Assembly (NCBI GenBank): GCA_041687455.1
Contig: JAWLBY010000017.1
Span: forward strand, 1 to 64,000
Length of the DNA: 64,000 nucleotides
Origin: JAWLBY01 sp041687455
GTDB taxonomy: Bacteria; Pseudomonadota; Gammaproteobacteria; Xanthomonadales; Xanthomonadaceae
Direction: 5' to 3'
In this document: one piece after another, positions 45,178 to 54,081 of the stretch
Position numbering within the stretch: position 1 is the stretch's first letter
Layout of the letters: each line of letters starts with the position of its first letter
The notes under the pieces: model-generated
The model's input: only the letters and a program-made list of their open reading frames with translations
Told to the model about the DNA's origin: nothing
Database searches by the model: none
Made by a program: the position numbers and the translations under genes

Positions 45178-45567
45178 ATGATCGGCGACGCGCACCTGAT
45201 CCTGTTCGTCGCCGACCAGCGCGCAAGCGGTGCGTTCTACCGCGCCGTGCTCGGCATCGAGCCGCGGCTCGACGTACCCGGCATGTGCGAGTTCCAGCTC
45301 GGCCCCGGTCGCGTACTCGGGCTGATGCCGCAGACCGGTGCGCGCCGGCTGCTCGGTGACGCGCTCGGCGATCCGGCCGACTGTGTCGGCGTCCGCAGCG
45401 AGCTGTACCTGTACGTCGACGATGCCGCGCGTTACCTGCAACGCGCGCTGGCCCACGGCGCCCGTTCGCTGTCCGCGCTCGCGCCGCGCGACTGGGGCGA
45501 CCTCGCCGGATACGTGCTCGACCCGGACGGCCACCTGCTGGCATTCGCGGAACCGCCGGCGCGCTGA
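45178..45567 (+). CDS. VOC (glyoxalase/bleomycin-resistance) family protein
   Basis: This 129-residue protein has one VOC module pair: HLILFVADQRASGAFYRAVLG, ELYLYVDDAARYLQRALAHGA, and GDLAGYVLDPDGHLLAFAEP. Likely metal ligands include the N-terminal His (DAHLILF) and the C-terminal Glu (LLAFAE). VOC proteins catalyse varied reactions or sequester drugs, so the substrate cannot be given. It follows UPF0114 by 4 bp. Confidence 0.85.
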   Translation: MIGDAHLILFVADQRASGAFYRAVLGIEPRLDVPGMCEFQLGPGRVLGLMPQTGARRLLGDALGDPADCVGVRSELYLYVDDAARYLQRALAHGARSLSALAPRDWGDLAGYVLDPDGHLLAFAEPPAR

Positions 45568-45814
45568 CCCGGGTCGAGCCGACCACCGGCTGCCGGGACG
45601 GCATCCGCCGCGCGACGACATCGCGTCCATCCGCCGCATCGGTCCGGCTCGCACGGCTGAACCGGCGCCGCTGCGGCCTGCGCCGTCATGACTTTGTTCA
45701 CGTGACCACCCGCCGCGAACGGCGGAGCATCCTTCCGCCACGACGCCCGTACCGCATTCCGTCACGAATGCCGCCCGGCATCGTCGATCCCCGCATCCCC
45801 CAGGCTGACTGCAC

Positions 45815-46963
45815 ATGTCGAACCGAATCTGGTTGCCGCTTCCCGCCCTGCTGCTGCTCGCCGCCTGCGGTGGCCAGCCCGCGCCACAGACCGCGGTCGC
45901 CGCTGACCGCGCCGAAGCCAGGCCGTTGCTGCTGGTCGAGCAGGACGTGGTGGTCGCCGAACGCCGCGCGTTCGGGCAAGGCCCGGTCGTGTCCGGCTCG
46001 CTGCAGCCGGAACAGCGCGCCGACCTGCGTGCCGAAGTGCCGGGCATCGTGCTCGAAGTGCCGGTCGACAACGGCGACGTGGTCCGCAAGGGCAACCTGC
46101 TGGTGCGGATCGATGCAACGTCTCTGCGCGACCAACGGCTGTCCAGCGAAGCCGCCGAACGCGCGGCACGCGACGCACTGGACCAGGCCCACCGCCAGCT
46201 CGAACGGATGCGCACGCTGGCCGGCAAGGGGCTGGTCACCGCCGAGAACCTGGAAACGGCCGAGACGCGCCATCACCAGGCCGAATCCGATCTCGCCTCG
46301 GCCACCGCGCGCGCGGTCGAGGCGCGCCAGCAACTGACCCGCACCGAGGTGCGTGCGCCGTTCGACGGCATCGTCAGCTCGCGGCAGGTATCGGCCGGCG
46401 ACACCGCCCAGGTCGGCAAGCAACTGCTGATGGTGATCGTGCCGAGCACGATGCGCTTCGAGGGCCTGATCGCCGCCGACCAGGTCGGCCGAGTCGCGCC
46501 CGGCAACGGCGTCGAATTCCGTGTCAACGGTTATCCGGGCCAGACCTTCCGCGGCCGCGTCGAACGGGTCAACCCGATCGCCAACGAGGCGACCCGGCAG
46601 GTGCAGGTGCTGGTCGCGATCGATCCGGGCGAGACGGTGCTGGTTGCCGGCCTGTATGCCGAGGGCCGGATCGAGGTCGAGCGTCGTGAGGTGGTCAGCG
46701 CGCCGGACTCGGCCGTGATCCGCGACGGTGATGCCAGCCATGTCTGGAAAATCGACGCCGCCGCGCTGCATCGGCAGCCGGTCGAGATCGGCGAACGCGA
46801 CAGCCGCACCGGCATGGTCGAGATCGTGGCCGGCCTCGACGCCGGCAGCCGCGTGCTGCGCCGCCCGCTCGGCGCGCTGCGCGACGGTGCCGCGGTCGAG
46901 TTCAGCGATCGCGCCGGCGCTGGCGGCGAGGCTCCGGTCGCCGACGCCGCGGTTGGACGCTGA
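45815..46963 (+). CDS. RND efflux periplasmic adaptor (MFP)
   Basis: This 382-residue lipoprotein has lipobox LLAAC (Cys 18), a lipoyl-type domain (LRAEVPGIVLEVPVDNGDVVRKGNLLVRID), a coiled-coil hairpin (residues about 100-170), beta-barrel segments (TEVRAPFDGIVSSRQVSAGD, FRVNGYPGQTFRGRVERVNP) and a membrane-proximal end. It bridges the RND pump to an outer-membrane channel. It ends 3 bp before the permease gene. No TolC-like channel gene is present in the window. Confidence 0.93.
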   Translation: MSNRIWLPLPALLLLAACGGQPAPQTAVAADRAEARPLLLVEQDVVVAERRAFGQGPVVSGSLQPEQRADLRAEVPGIVLEVPVDNGDVVRKGNLLVRIDATSLRDQRLSSEAAERAARDALDQAHRQLERMRTLAGKGLVTAENLETAETRHHQAESDLASATARAVEARQQLTRTEVRAPFDGIVSSRQVSAGDTAQVGKQLLMVIVPSTMRFEGLIAADQVGRVAPGNGVEFRVNGYPGQTFRGRVERVNPIANEATRQVQVLVAIDPGETVLVAGLYAEGRIEVERREVVSAPDSAVIRDGDASHVWKIDAAALHRQPVEIGERDSRTGMVEIVAGLDAGSRVLRRPLGALRDGAAVEFSDRAGAGGEAPVADAAVGR

Positions 46964-46966
46964 ACC

Positions 46967-49900
46967 ATGATCCTGTCCGATTTCAGCATCAAGCGCCCGG
47001 TGGTGACGGTCGTCATCATGCTGGCGATGATGGTGTTCGGCTGGTTCGCGCTGACCAGCCTGAAGACCAACCAGACCCCCGATGTGCAGCCGCCGGTACT
47101 GGTCGTCACGATCCCGTATCCGGGCGCCTCGCCGGAAACGGTCGAACGCGAAGTGATCAACCGGATCGAGGATTCGCTGTCGTCGATCTCCGGCATCCGC
47201 GACATCCGCGCCTATGCCCGCGACAGTGTCGGCACGATCGTCGTCGTGTTCGAGTTCGACAAGAACCTGATCGAGGCTTCGCAGGAGATCCGCGATGCGA
47301 TCGCGATCGTCCGCGACAAGCTGCCGACCGAGATGAAGGAGCCGTTCCTGCGCCGCGCCGATCCGAACGCGGCGCCGGTCATGACGATCGCGCTGTCGTC
47401 CGACACGGTGTCGCCGACCGAACTGTCGCGGCTGGCCGACCAGGACATCTCGCGCGAGCTGCGCACGGTGCCGGGCGTCGCGCTGGTCCAGCTCGACGGC
47501 GAGCAGGTCCGCGAGATGACCGTGTTCCTGCACAGCGCGGCGATGCGCGAGGCGAACGTGTCGGTGGCCGAAGTGCTGGCAGCGCTGCGTGCGCAGAACC
47601 TCGCCGCGCCGGTCGGCCGGGTCGAGCACGGCCTCGACGAACAGAGCATCCGCCTGCTCGGCCGGCTGCAGGACGTGCGCGGCTTCGAGCAACTGGTCGT
47701 GCGCCAGCGTGGCGACGCGAAGGTCCGGCTCGGCCAGGTCGCGACGATCGTCGACGGCCATGCCGAACAGCGCACGCTGTCGCTGCACAACAGCCAGCCG
47801 TCGGTCGGCATCGATGTGATCAAGTCGCGCGAGGCGAGCACGGTCAGCGTCACCGACGACCTGCTCGGCAGGCTGGAACAGATCCGCCCGCGACTGCCGG
47901 CTGGTGTCGAGCTGAAGGTCGTGTTCAACGGCGGCCAGTTCGTCCGCTCATCGCTGAACAACGTGATCGAAGCGCTGTCGCTCGGTGCGCTGCTGACGAT
48001 CCTGACCGTCTACATCTTCCTGAACTCGTGGCGTTCGACGCTGATCACCGCGCTGGCCTTGCCGACCTCGGTGCTGGCGTCATTCATCGCGGTGTGGGCC
48101 TGCGGCTTCACGTTGAACTTCATGTCGCTGCTCGGCCTGTCGCTGGCGATCGGCGTGCTGATCGACGATGCGATCGTCGTGCGCGAGAACATCGTTCGCC
48201 ACATGGAACTCGGCAAGGACAAGATCACCGCCTCGCGCGACGGCACCCGCGAGATCGGCCTCGCGGTGATGGCGACCACGTTCGCGATCGTCGCCGTGTT
48301 TGTGCCGGTCGCCTTCATGGAAGGCATGCCGGGCCAGTGGTTCAAACCGTTCGGCCTGACCGTCGCGACCTCGGTGCTGGTGTCGCTGTTCGTTTCTTTC
48401 AGCCTCGATCCGATGCTGTCGGCCTACTGGGGCGACCCGCACGGCGCGCATGCACCGCATCGCACCTTCATCGGTCGCGGCCTCGAGCGTTTCAACCTGT
48501 GGTTCGACCGCCAGGCGGAAAACTACTCGCGCGTGATCGGCTGGGCGCTGCACCACCGGATCGCGATGTGGCTGCTCGCGATCGGCGCCTTCGGCGGTGC
48601 GTTCGGGATGATCGCGACGCAGTCGGTCGGCTCGAGTTTCCTGCCGGAATCCGACAGCGGCGGCCTGCAGATCGAAGTCACCGCGCCGTCCGGCTCCAGC
48701 CTCGAATACACCCGGATCAAGGCCGAACAGGCGGCGCAGCTCGCCCGCCTGCTGCCGGAAGTCGAATACACCCAGACCACGGTCGGCGTGAGCGCCAACG
48801 TGACCCGCGCACGGATCTACGTCGACCTGGTCGATCTCGATCAGCGCGACCGCTCCGCGCAGCAGGTCGCGCGCGCATTGCGCGGCGACATCGCGCGGCT
48901 GGTCGGCGCCGAGTACACGGTCGCCGACGATCTGAACAACGGCGGGCAGAAGCCGCTGCAGATCCAGTTCCGTGGCCCGGACAGCCGCAAGCTGACCGAG
49001 ATCGTGACTGCCTATGCCGAGAAGCTGCGCCAGGTCGACGGCGCGGTCGACATCGGCTTCTCGACCCAGGAACCGAAGCCCGAACTGCAGGTCACGCTCG
49101 ATCGCGGCCTCGCCTCCAGCCTCGGCGTGTCGATGAGCGATGCTGCGACCGCGCTGCGGGTCGCATTCGCCGGCGTCGAGGTCGGCGACTGGATCGATCC
49201 GACCGGCGAAACCCGCAACGTCGCGGTACGCCTCGCACCCGAGGACCGGCTCGCTGCCGAAGACCTCGAAACGCTGCCGATCATTGCCGCCGGCAACACG
49301 ATCATCCCGCTGAAACAGATCGCGACCGTGTCGCTCGGCACCTCGCCAGCCGCGATCGAGCACTTCAACCGCGAGAACACCATCGCGGTGACCGCCAACG
49401 TGCAGGGCCGCAGCTTCGGTGAAGTGTTCGGCGAGGCGATGGCGCTGGCACGCGGGATGGACTTCCCGCCCGGCTACGATCTGCGGGTCGGCGGCGCCGG
49501 CCGCGACCAGCAGGAGGTGTTCGGCCACATCCTCGGCGCGCTCGGCATCGCGGTGATGCTGATGTACCTGATCCTGGTCGTGCAGTTCCACAGCTTCCTG
49601 ACCCCGGTCGCGATCATGCTGTCGCTGCCGCTGTCGCTGATCGGCGTCGTGCTGGCGCTGAAGTTCACCGGCTCGACGCTGAACCTGATGAGCCTGATCG
49701 GCGTCGTGATGCTGATGGGTCTGGTCGCGAAGAACGCGATCCTGCTGATCGACTTCGCACGCAAGAAGGAAGCCGAAGGCGTCGACCGCGACAGCGCGCT
49801 GATCCTCGCCGGCAAGGCGCGGCTGCGGCCGATCCTGATGACGACCTTCGCGCTGGTCGCCGGCATGCTGCCGGTTGCGATCGGCTTCGGTGACGGCGCC

Positions 49901-50092
49901 GATTTCTACCGGCCGCTCGGCATCTCGATCATCGGCGGCGTGATCACGTCCACGGTGCTGACACTGCTGGTGGTGCCGACCTTCTACGACAGCTTCGAGA
50001 CGCGACGTGATCGCATCGTCGGCTGGATGATGCGTCGCTTCGGCCATGCCGATGCCGGCGCCGCAGTCGCAGCGCGCGTTGCAGCGCGATAG
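46967..50092 (+). CDS. RND efflux permease, HAE1-like
   Basis: This 1,041-residue pump has the N-terminal helix (FSIKRPVVTVVIMLAMMVFG), two large periplasmic loops (PDVQPPVLVVTIPYPGASPE and on), and twelve transmembrane helices. The proton-relay acidic pair is in helix 4 (IGVLIDDAIVVRENIVRHME), and GLVAKNAILLIDFARKKE is in the second half. It is a hydrophobe/amphiphile exporter; the substrate is not visible. It pairs with the adaptor upstream. Length matches the family (about 1,030). Confidence 0.95.
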   Translation: MILSDFSIKRPVVTVVIMLAMMVFGWFALTSLKTNQTPDVQPPVLVVTIPYPGASPETVEREVINRIEDSLSSISGIRDIRAYARDSVGTIVVVFEFDKNLIEASQEIRDAIAIVRDKLPTEMKEPFLRRADPNAAPVMTIALSSDTVSPTELSRLADQDISRELRTVPGVALVQLDGEQVREMTVFLHSAAMREANVSVAEVLAALRAQNLAAPVGRVEHGLDEQSIRLLGRLQDVRGFEQLVVRQRGDAKVRLGQVATIVDGHAEQRTLSLHNSQPSVGIDVIKSREASTVSVTDDLLGRLEQIRPRLPAGVELKVVFNGGQFVRSSLNNVIEALSLGALLTILTVYIFLNSWRSTLITALALPTSVLASFIAVWACGFTLNFMSLLGLSLAIGVLIDDAIVVRENIVRHMELGKDKITASRDGTREIGLAVMATTFAIVAVFVPVAFMEGMPGQWFKPFGLTVATSVLVSLFVSFSLDPMLSAYWGDPHGAHAPHRTFIGRGLERFNLWFDRQAENYSRVIGWALHHRIAMWLLAIGAFGGAFGMIATQSVGSSFLPESDSGGLQIEVTAPSGSSLEYTRIKAEQAAQLARLLPEVEYTQTTVGVSANVTRARIYVDLVDLDQRDRSAQQVARALRGDIARLVGAEYTVADDLNNGGQKPLQIQFRGPDSRKLTEIVTAYAEKLRQVDGAVDIGFSTQEPKPELQVTLDRGLASSLGVSMSDAATALRVAFAGVEVGDWIDPTGETRNVAVRLAPEDRLAAEDLETLPIIAAGNTIIPLKQIATVSLGTSPAAIEHFNRENTIAVTANVQGRSFGEVFGEAMALARGMDFPPGYDLRVGGAGRDQQEVFGHILGALGIAVMLMYLILVVQFHSFLTPVAIMLSLPLSLIGVVLALKFTGSTLNLMSLIGVVMLMGLVAKNAILLIDFARKKEAEGVDRDSALILAGKARLRPILMTTFALVAGMLPVAIGFGDGADFYRPLGISIIGGVITSTVLTLLVVPTFYDSFETRRDRIVGWMMRRFGHADAGAAVAARVAAR

Positions 50093-50176
50093 CCCGGATC
50101 ACGTTCGCGACAACGCGCGGTCGATCGGCAGCAGCGATCGGCCGCATCCCGACCGGAAACCTGCTCAGGAAACCCC

Positions 50177-51151
50177 ATGCACCGGAACCTGTTCGCCGCC
50201 ATCACGCTGATCGTTGCCACAGTCGGCCAGAGCGACGCCACTGAACTCACCTCCGAGCGCGTACCGGCCTCGTTCGAGAACGATCGGGTCTGGGTCACGC
50301 CGAGCGTCGGCGGCCGGACGCTGCGCTTCTACACCGACACCGGCGGCGGCTGGAACGCGATCAGCGAACGTGCGGTGCAGGAATCCGCGCTGCACGACAC
50401 GATCGAACAGATCCAGGTCGACGGCCGCGACGCACGGCTGATCCCGTTTCCCGCGTTCGATCCGGACCGCAGCATCCCGAAGCCACCGCCGTACTTCATG
50501 GACGGCCGGCTGATGATCGGCCCGGACACCCACATGATGGGCAGCGACGGATTTCTCGGCGGCCGCTGGTTCGCCGACGGCATCTGGGACTTCGACTACC
50601 CGCGGCGCACGTTGCATCGGCTGGCGTCGTTCGCTGCCGCGCAGGACGACCCGGCGCGGGTGCCGCTCGGCTTCCAGGTCGATGACGCCGGCAACCGCAC
50701 GATGCACTTCCCGAGCATGTCGATCACCGTCGACGGCGAAGTGCTCGACGTGCTGCTCGATACCGGCGCCACCGCGACGCTGACCGAAACGTCCGGCCCC
50801 GTGTTCGGCCTGCCGGCCGGCACCGGCGTCGGCACCTCGTTCATCGAGCAGGATGTGTTCGAGCGCTGGACCCGCGCGCATCCGGACTGGCGCGTCGTCG
50901 AGCAGGCCGACCAGCTCAGGACCGCGCAGCGGATGATCGAAGTGCCGCAAGTGCAGATCGCCGGCCAGCGGGTCGGCCCGGTCTGGTTCGCCGAACGTCC
51001 GAACGGCGCCTTCGGCAAGTACATGGCCTCGATGATGGATCGCCCGACCCACGGTGCGATCGGCGGCTCCGCACTGCGCTATTTCCGCGTCGTGATCGAC
51101 TACCCGTCCGCCGCCGCGTATTTCTACCGGACCGGTGACGCGGCGCAGTAA
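50177..51151 (+). CDS. Secreted retropepsin-like aspartyl protease candidate
   Basis: This 324-residue protein has a signal peptide (MHRNLFAAITLIVATVGQSDA) and two DTG motifs: LRFYTDTGGGWNAIS and VLDVLLDTGATATLTET. They are about 150 residues apart, so it may be a two-domain single-chain protease-like protein, or one site may be degenerate. In between are GSDGFLGGRWFADGIWDFDY repeats of the flap-like GxDGILG type, echoed at the end in GAIGGSALRYFRVVIDY. No peptidase family can be assigned with certainty. It stands alone, about 85 bp after the pump. Confidence 0.65.
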   Translation: MHRNLFAAITLIVATVGQSDATELTSERVPASFENDRVWVTPSVGGRTLRFYTDTGGGWNAISERAVQESALHDTIEQIQVDGRDARLIPFPAFDPDRSIPKPPPYFMDGRLMIGPDTHMMGSDGFLGGRWFADGIWDFDYPRRTLHRLASFAAAQDDPARVPLGFQVDDAGNRTMHFPSMSITVDGEVLDVLLDTGATATLTETSGPVFGLPAGTGVGTSFIEQDVFERWTRAHPDWRVVEQADQLRTAQRMIEVPQVQIAGQRVGPVWFAERPNGAFGKYMASMMDRPTHGAIGGSALRYFRVVIDYPSAAAYFYRTGDAAQ

Positions 51152-51323
51152 GTATCCACGGCAAGGCCGGGGGAACGGTCGACGAGCCGTTCGAAGCGGC
51201 TCGGAGCCAGCAACCGCTTCGACCAGGGCTCTGCTGGCGACTGTTTCGGGGCGTTCGCCCTATTGGAGGCAGACCGTCCGTGCTGGCGTCTCGATGCACG
51301 AACGGCCGCGACGGCGCGTCGGC

Positions 51324-51350
51324 TCGCCCTTCGATACCTCAGGGCGAACG
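51324..51350. repeat. Interspersed inverted repeat, family B
   Basis: TCGCCCTTCGATACCTCAGG continues to GCGAACG. The inverted arms are TCGCCCT and AGGGCGA, and the core is identical to the copy at 14464-14491. Confidence 0.8.
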
Positions 51351-51560
51351 GCTCCGATGGGTGCCGCCGGAATTATCGAACTGCTACCGCCGCCCCGTCA
51401 CGCCTCTCCTGCTGCTCCAGTCGCGCCGAGCGCCCTCGTCATCCCGACGAAAGCCCGCCACTGCCCGGGGCAATTCGCCAACTGCTCAAGCACGTTCTAC
51501 CGTCGGCATGGCGATGCTTGACGGCTTTATTCGACTCGAACCGTCGCCCCCCTTGCGCGC

Positions 51561-51646
51561 CATCCCGGCGGAAGCCGGGATCCATCTTGCGTCTCTCGCA
51601 ACCCATCGTCGCTAAGTCGGAATCAAAGTGATCCCGGCTTTCGCCA
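51561..51646. repeat. Interspersed palindromic repeat, family A (inverted pair)
   Basis: CATCCCGGCGGAAGCCGGGA starts at 51561, and the inverted ATCCCGGCTTTCGCC lies near 51631-51646. It resembles the copies at 12071 and 21399. It lies about 90 bp before the broken DUF1801 gene. Confidence 0.75.
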
Positions 51647-51733
51647 TCGACGGTGTCGCCGGGTACGGCGCCAGGCATTTTCCCGTTCCGAGCCGCATCC
51701 TGCCATCCACCGTCCCGCACGGAGATCGCCCGC

Positions 51734-51976
51734 ATGAACGTACAGGGATTCCTCGACAAGCTCGACCATCCGCGCAAGCCAGAAATGATCCGCCTGCGCG
51801 AAGTCTTGCTCGCGATTGATCCTGCGATCGGCGAGAAAATCAAATGGAACGCACCGAGCTTCCGCACCCGTGAGCACTTCGCGACGATGCGTCGGAGCAT
51901 CGCGCCGCAGCGTGGAGTCGCCCGAATGTACGGCACTGTCGCATTACTCTCCGCTGATATGTTCAGCCGCCGCTGA
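51734..51976 (+). pseudogene. Truncated DUF1801 family gene
   Basis: The first 48 residues or so match DUF1801 (YdhG-like) closely: VQGFLDKLDHPRKPEMIRLR, AIDPAIGEKIKWNAPSFRTR and EHFATM. The expected continuation, a beta-rich C-terminal half of about 60-80 residues, is missing. After 51890 the frame reads unrelated sequence and stops at 51976. The loss lies about 50-130 bp from the first degenerate CRISPR repeat, so the locus edge may have formed by a deletion here. Confidence 0.6.
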
Positions 51977-52023
51977 GATCCTGGCCGGTATTCCGGGGCG
52001 AGATCGGCTGCTCTGGCGAATAA

Positions 52024-53648
52024 GTTTCGGCCACCGCGCATTTCCTGATCTGCCAATCTTTCGCGACATCGGCACGACGGCCCATTACCTGTTTCGGCCC
52101 CAGCGCATTTCCTGATCTGCTAATCTATTCGCCTCGAGGCCTATTGCATCGCCCACGTTTCGGCCCCAGCGCATTTCCTGGCCGCTAATCTGCCATTCGC
52201 TCGGACGAGTGCCGATCTGCGTTTCGGCCCCAGCGCATTTCCTGATCTGCTAATCTCCCGTAAAAGTAAAGCTCAACGACTAGCCTGTTTCGGCCCCAGC
52301 GCATTTCCTGATCTGCTAATCTCTATGTGCCCGCCCGCCAGCCGACTCCCCTGTTTCGGCCCCAGCGCATTTCCTGATCTGCTAATCTACGTGCACCCGC
52401 ACACGTCCGGCGTGTTCTGTTTCGGCCCCAGCGCATTTCCTGATCTGCTAATCTCTGCCGGCCGTGCGGCTGGTGACCGACATCGTTTCGGCCCCAGCGC
52501 ATTTCCTGATCTGCTAATCTCGCTCCGGGCTGTCGCAGCAGGAGTGCGCGGTTTCGGCCCCAGCGCATTTCCTAATCTGCTAATCTCCGGAAGATTCACA
52601 GACGCACCACTAGCTAGTTTCGGCCCCAGCGCATTTCCTGATCTGCTAATCTGTTGCCGAGCTGCTGCAGAAGCATCACGGAGTTTCGGCCCCAGCGCAT
52701 TTCCTGATCTGCTAATCTTATCGGCGGTCTGCGATGGAGACGTGGCGGCGTTTCGGCCCCAGCGCATTTCCTGATCTGCTAATCTGTCGGCGATGGTGCA
52801 GGGTCAGAACTTCCTGTTTCGGCCCCAGCGCATTTCCTGATCTGCTAATCTTGAGTACGGGTTCACCAAGGCTTCAATGTTGTTTCGGCCCCAGCGCATT
52901 TCCTGATCTGCTAATCTGCTGCAGTTCGGCGATAGTCGCAGCTTGTTGTTTCGGCCCCAGCGCATTTCCTGATCTGCTAATCTGCGCGCGCGGAGTGAGG
53001 TCAACGCCGCAAAGTTTCGGCCCCAGCGCATTTCCTGATCTGCTAATCTGTCCGACATCGCGGCCAACGTGTGCACTCAGTTTCGGCCCCAGCGCATTTC
53101 CTGATCTGCTAATCTTCGGCCGTGCCGGCGTGAACGGCTTGGACTGTTTCGGCCCCAGCGCATTTCCTGATCTGCTAATCTTCCGTCGCATTCCTACGAA
53201 CAGCGATATCAGTTTCGGCCCCAGCGCATTTCCTGATCTGCTAATCTCGTGATGTTCGCTTATGCAGTCATTGACACGTTTCGGCCCCAGCGCATTTCCT
53301 GATCTGCTAATCTACCCAGCGAACATCGCTGCCGACCGACTTCGTTTCGGCCCCAGCGCATTTCCTGATCTGCTAATCTATCCGGTGCTGGCTACACCCG
53401 TGACCGCCAGTTTCGGCCCCAGCGCATTTCCTGATCTGCTAATCTCGTGACCTCGGTCAACGCACTGATCCGCTCGTTTCGGCCCCAGCGCATTTCCTGA
53501 TCTGCTAATCTCCGCCAGCAACACGCGGATCGCCTGGGCCAGTTTCGGCCCCAGCGCATTTCCTGATCTGCTAATCTTGACGGCGTAGCGCAGCGCAGCG
53601 GTGCATCGGCCGGTTTCGGCCCCAGCGCATTTCCTGATCTGCTAATCT
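52024..53648 (+). CRISPR. Type II-C CRISPR array, 25 repeats, 24 spacers
   Basis: The 36-bp repeat begins GTTTCGGCCCCAGCGCATTT and ends CCTGATCTGCTAATCT. There are 25 copies starting at 52024, 52091, 52157, 52221, 52287 and then every 66-67 bp up to 53542 and 53613. Spacers are mostly 30 bp (range 29-35). The first copy has three mismatches, the third is 35 bp with an altered 3' half, and the ninth has one change; the rest are identical. The plus strand is the crRNA sense because it pairs with the tracrRNA anti-repeat at 58172. Each intact repeat ends in the extended -10-like TGCTAATCT. Degeneration at the 52024 end marks it as the old end, with the newest spacers likely beside cas2. Confidence 0.98.
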
Positions 53649-53653
53649 CGAAG

Positions 53654-53688
53654 TGCCGCAACCCTTTGAATTACAAAGGGTTGCGGCA
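53654..53688. promoter_or_regulatory. Perfect 15-bp hairpin between array and cas2
   Basis: TGCCGCAACCCTTTG and CAAAGGGTTGCGGCA form a perfect 15-bp stem around AATTA, 5 bp past the last repeat. The array and the cas operon converge here. It has no T run, so it is not a classical terminator. It may block read-through or serve as part of the insertion-end (leader) sequence. Confidence 0.65.
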
Positions 53689-53720
53689 AACTTCCTAGGC
53701 ATGAATCTGCGTCCATGCGA

Positions 53721-54080
53721 TCAGAAAAGCTGGAATTGTTCCGGATTCCGAAGCCGCGCGCAGCGCTGGCGTTGTTCGAACCGAACGATCTGCTCGTACT
53801 GCTTGTCGGTCAGGCAATGAATGTACACCCTGCCACCTTCCGGCAGCACGCGCCGAATCCGCTCAATGTACTGGTCGCAGTCGGCCCTGCCTGAGCAGTG
53901 GCGCATGTAGACGGAATACTGCGCCATCACGAACCCGAGCTTCTTGAGACTCTCCCGGAAATCGTGGGCCGCCTTGCGCTCCTGCTCGGTCTCCACCGGC
54001 AGGTCGAACATCACCATCGTCCACATGAGTCGGAACCTCGACAGCGGGCACGAGGGCTGGGCCTGGCGGCGACGCGGCAT
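53721..54080 (-). CDS. cas2: CRISPR-associated endoribonuclease-like Cas2
   Basis: The product is 119 residues from the ATG at 54080. It has the Cas2 core MWTMVMFDLPVETEQERKAA, then FRESLKKLGFVMAQYSVYMR, GGRVYIHCLTDKQYEQIVRF and the C-terminal LRNPEQFQLF. The first 18 residues (MPRRRQAQPSCPLSRFRL) precede the usual start; GAGG ahead of 54080, only 1 bp beyond the cas1 stop, supports the longer form. Internal ATG at 54026 is the alternative. Cas2 holds two Cas1 dimers together during spacer integration. It is the last cas gene, facing the array. Confidence 0.95.
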   Translation of the reverse strand: MPRRRQAQPSCPLSRFRLMWTMVMFDLPVETEQERKAAHDFRESLKKLGFVMAQYSVYMRHCSGRADCDQYIERIRRVLPEGGRVYIHCLTDKQYEQIVRFEQRQRCARLRNPEQFQLF

Positions 54081-54081
54081 T

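Larger units (their letters stand above)
51152..51733. other. Repeat-rich intergenic region before the CRISPR locus
   Basis: This 582-bp stretch has no recognisable gene. It contains family B (51324-51350) and family A (51561-51646) repeats and a degenerate CATCCCGACGAAAGCC near 51439. The plus-strand frames within it read through the repeats and have no family features. Confidence 0.6.

Noticed and set aside
45698..47788. 696-residue minus-strand frame antisense to the RND genes
   Set aside because: It is a shadow of the adaptor and permease; no family features.
52024..53648. Array transcribed on the minus strand, in line with cas9-cas1-cas2
   Set aside because: Only plus-strand repeat RNA can pair with the tracrRNA anti-repeat, and the -10-like ends also point along the plus strand.
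52325..53661. Open frames through the array on both strands encoding repeated FGPSAFPDLLI or ISRSGNALGPK units
   Set aside because: They are translations of the CRISPR repeat. Frames change with spacer length, and there is no ribosome binding site or family match.
53654..53688. Hairpin beside the array as an ordinary intrinsic terminator
   Set aside because: There is no T run on either side, so I list it as a regulatory or structural element instead.
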